From: Ponticaulis sp.
Lineage (GTDB): Bacteria; Pseudomonadota; Alphaproteobacteria; Caulobacterales; Hyphomonadaceae
Reading direction: 5' to 3'
DNA length: 64,000 nt
Assembly (NCBI GenBank): GCA_002692725.1
Contig: NZLU01000046.1
Span: 1-64,000 of the forward strand
Shown: in pieces, positions 63,962 through 64,000 of the stretch
How the letters are laid out: each line of letters opens with the position of its first letter
Position numbering within the stretch: position 1 is the first letter of the stretch
Position numbers and translations under genes: made by a program
Notes under the pieces: generated by a model
Told to the model about the DNA's origin: nothing
What the model saw: the letters and a program-made list of their open reading frames with translations, nothing else
The model's database searches: none

Positions 63962-64000
63962 TCAGACCTGCTTGAAGCGGATTTCCAAAGCCTCAATCGC
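63962..64000 (-). CDS. 3' end of a convergent unidentified gene
   Basis: A minus-strand frame is open from the window edge to a TGA at 63964-63962, giving the tail AIEALEIRFKQV. It ends directly against the gltX stop. Only 12 residues are seen, so it may be chance, but tight convergent gene ends are common in this window. Confidence 0.35.
   Translation of the reverse strand, partial: AIEALEIRFKQV

Noticed and set aside
1..64000. CRISPR array
   Set aside because: No regularly spaced direct repeats with unique spacers were found. The only iterated short repeats are the island iterons, spaced 10 bp apart.

Overview
The window reads as chromosome of an alphaproteobacterium, most likely Caulobacterales or Hyphomonadaceae. 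This is inferred from popZ next to valS, from the run nagZ-scpA-scpB-tatA-tatB-tatC-serS-surE-pcm-yajC-secD-secF, from a class II DAHP synthase, from an alphaproteobacterial LexA box (GAAC-N7-GAAC) between uvrA and ssb, and from CtrA-like motifs. No rRNA, CRISPR array or insertion sequence was seen. Four tRNA genes are present: Asn, Cys, Lys and Val.

Region 1 (1-640) holds the end of a gene, a tRNA-Asn with its own promoter, and a rho-independent terminator that fits a tRNA-Cys transcript arriving from the right.

Region 2 (640-11566) is a compact integrated element of about 10.9 kb and is the most unusual part of the window. It is bounded by a 47-bp direct repeat of the 3' half of tRNA-Cys, and its tyrosine integrase lies against the intact tRNA copy. 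All genes run on the + strand in two units. The first carries an acidic repeat protein, a Toprim primase-like protein, a head-tail adaptor, a RepA-like hexameric ATPase, a non-coding iteron and hairpin locus, large terminase, HNH endonuclease, HK97 capsid, prohead protease, a connector, portal and a small protein. The second carries a winged-helix regulator, a small protein and integrase. There are no tail, lysis or recognisable small-terminase genes. The layout matches a capsid-forming phage-inducible chromosomal island (cf-PICI): a satellite that builds its own small capsid and borrows tails from a helper phage.

Region 3 (11594-42589) is mostly core genome: a Pcm-like methyltransferase, popZ, valS, ilvD, a DUF3137 membrane protein, a small periplasmic protein, the divergent erpA-nitroreductase-xthA and dgt units, a SPOR/nagZ/scpAB/tatABC/serS/surE/pcm run, yajC-secDF, sodB, a phytoene-synthase-like gene, trmFO, a sterol desaturase-like enzyme, two unknown polytopic membrane proteins, and uvrA.

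Region 4 (42590-64000) starts with the SOS-controlled uvrA/ssb divergent promoter. It continues with gyrA, coaD, a periplasmic cyclophilin, the queuosine pair queA-tgt (Tgt has lost two zinc-ligand cysteines), tRNA-Lys and tRNA-Val, gph, glmU-rpiA-gor, a TIR-ParA fusion protein with possible defence function, class II DAHP synthase with a MATE exporter, an HU protein, a Gfo/Idh/MocA oxidoreductase, glutamine-dependent nadE, and gltX.
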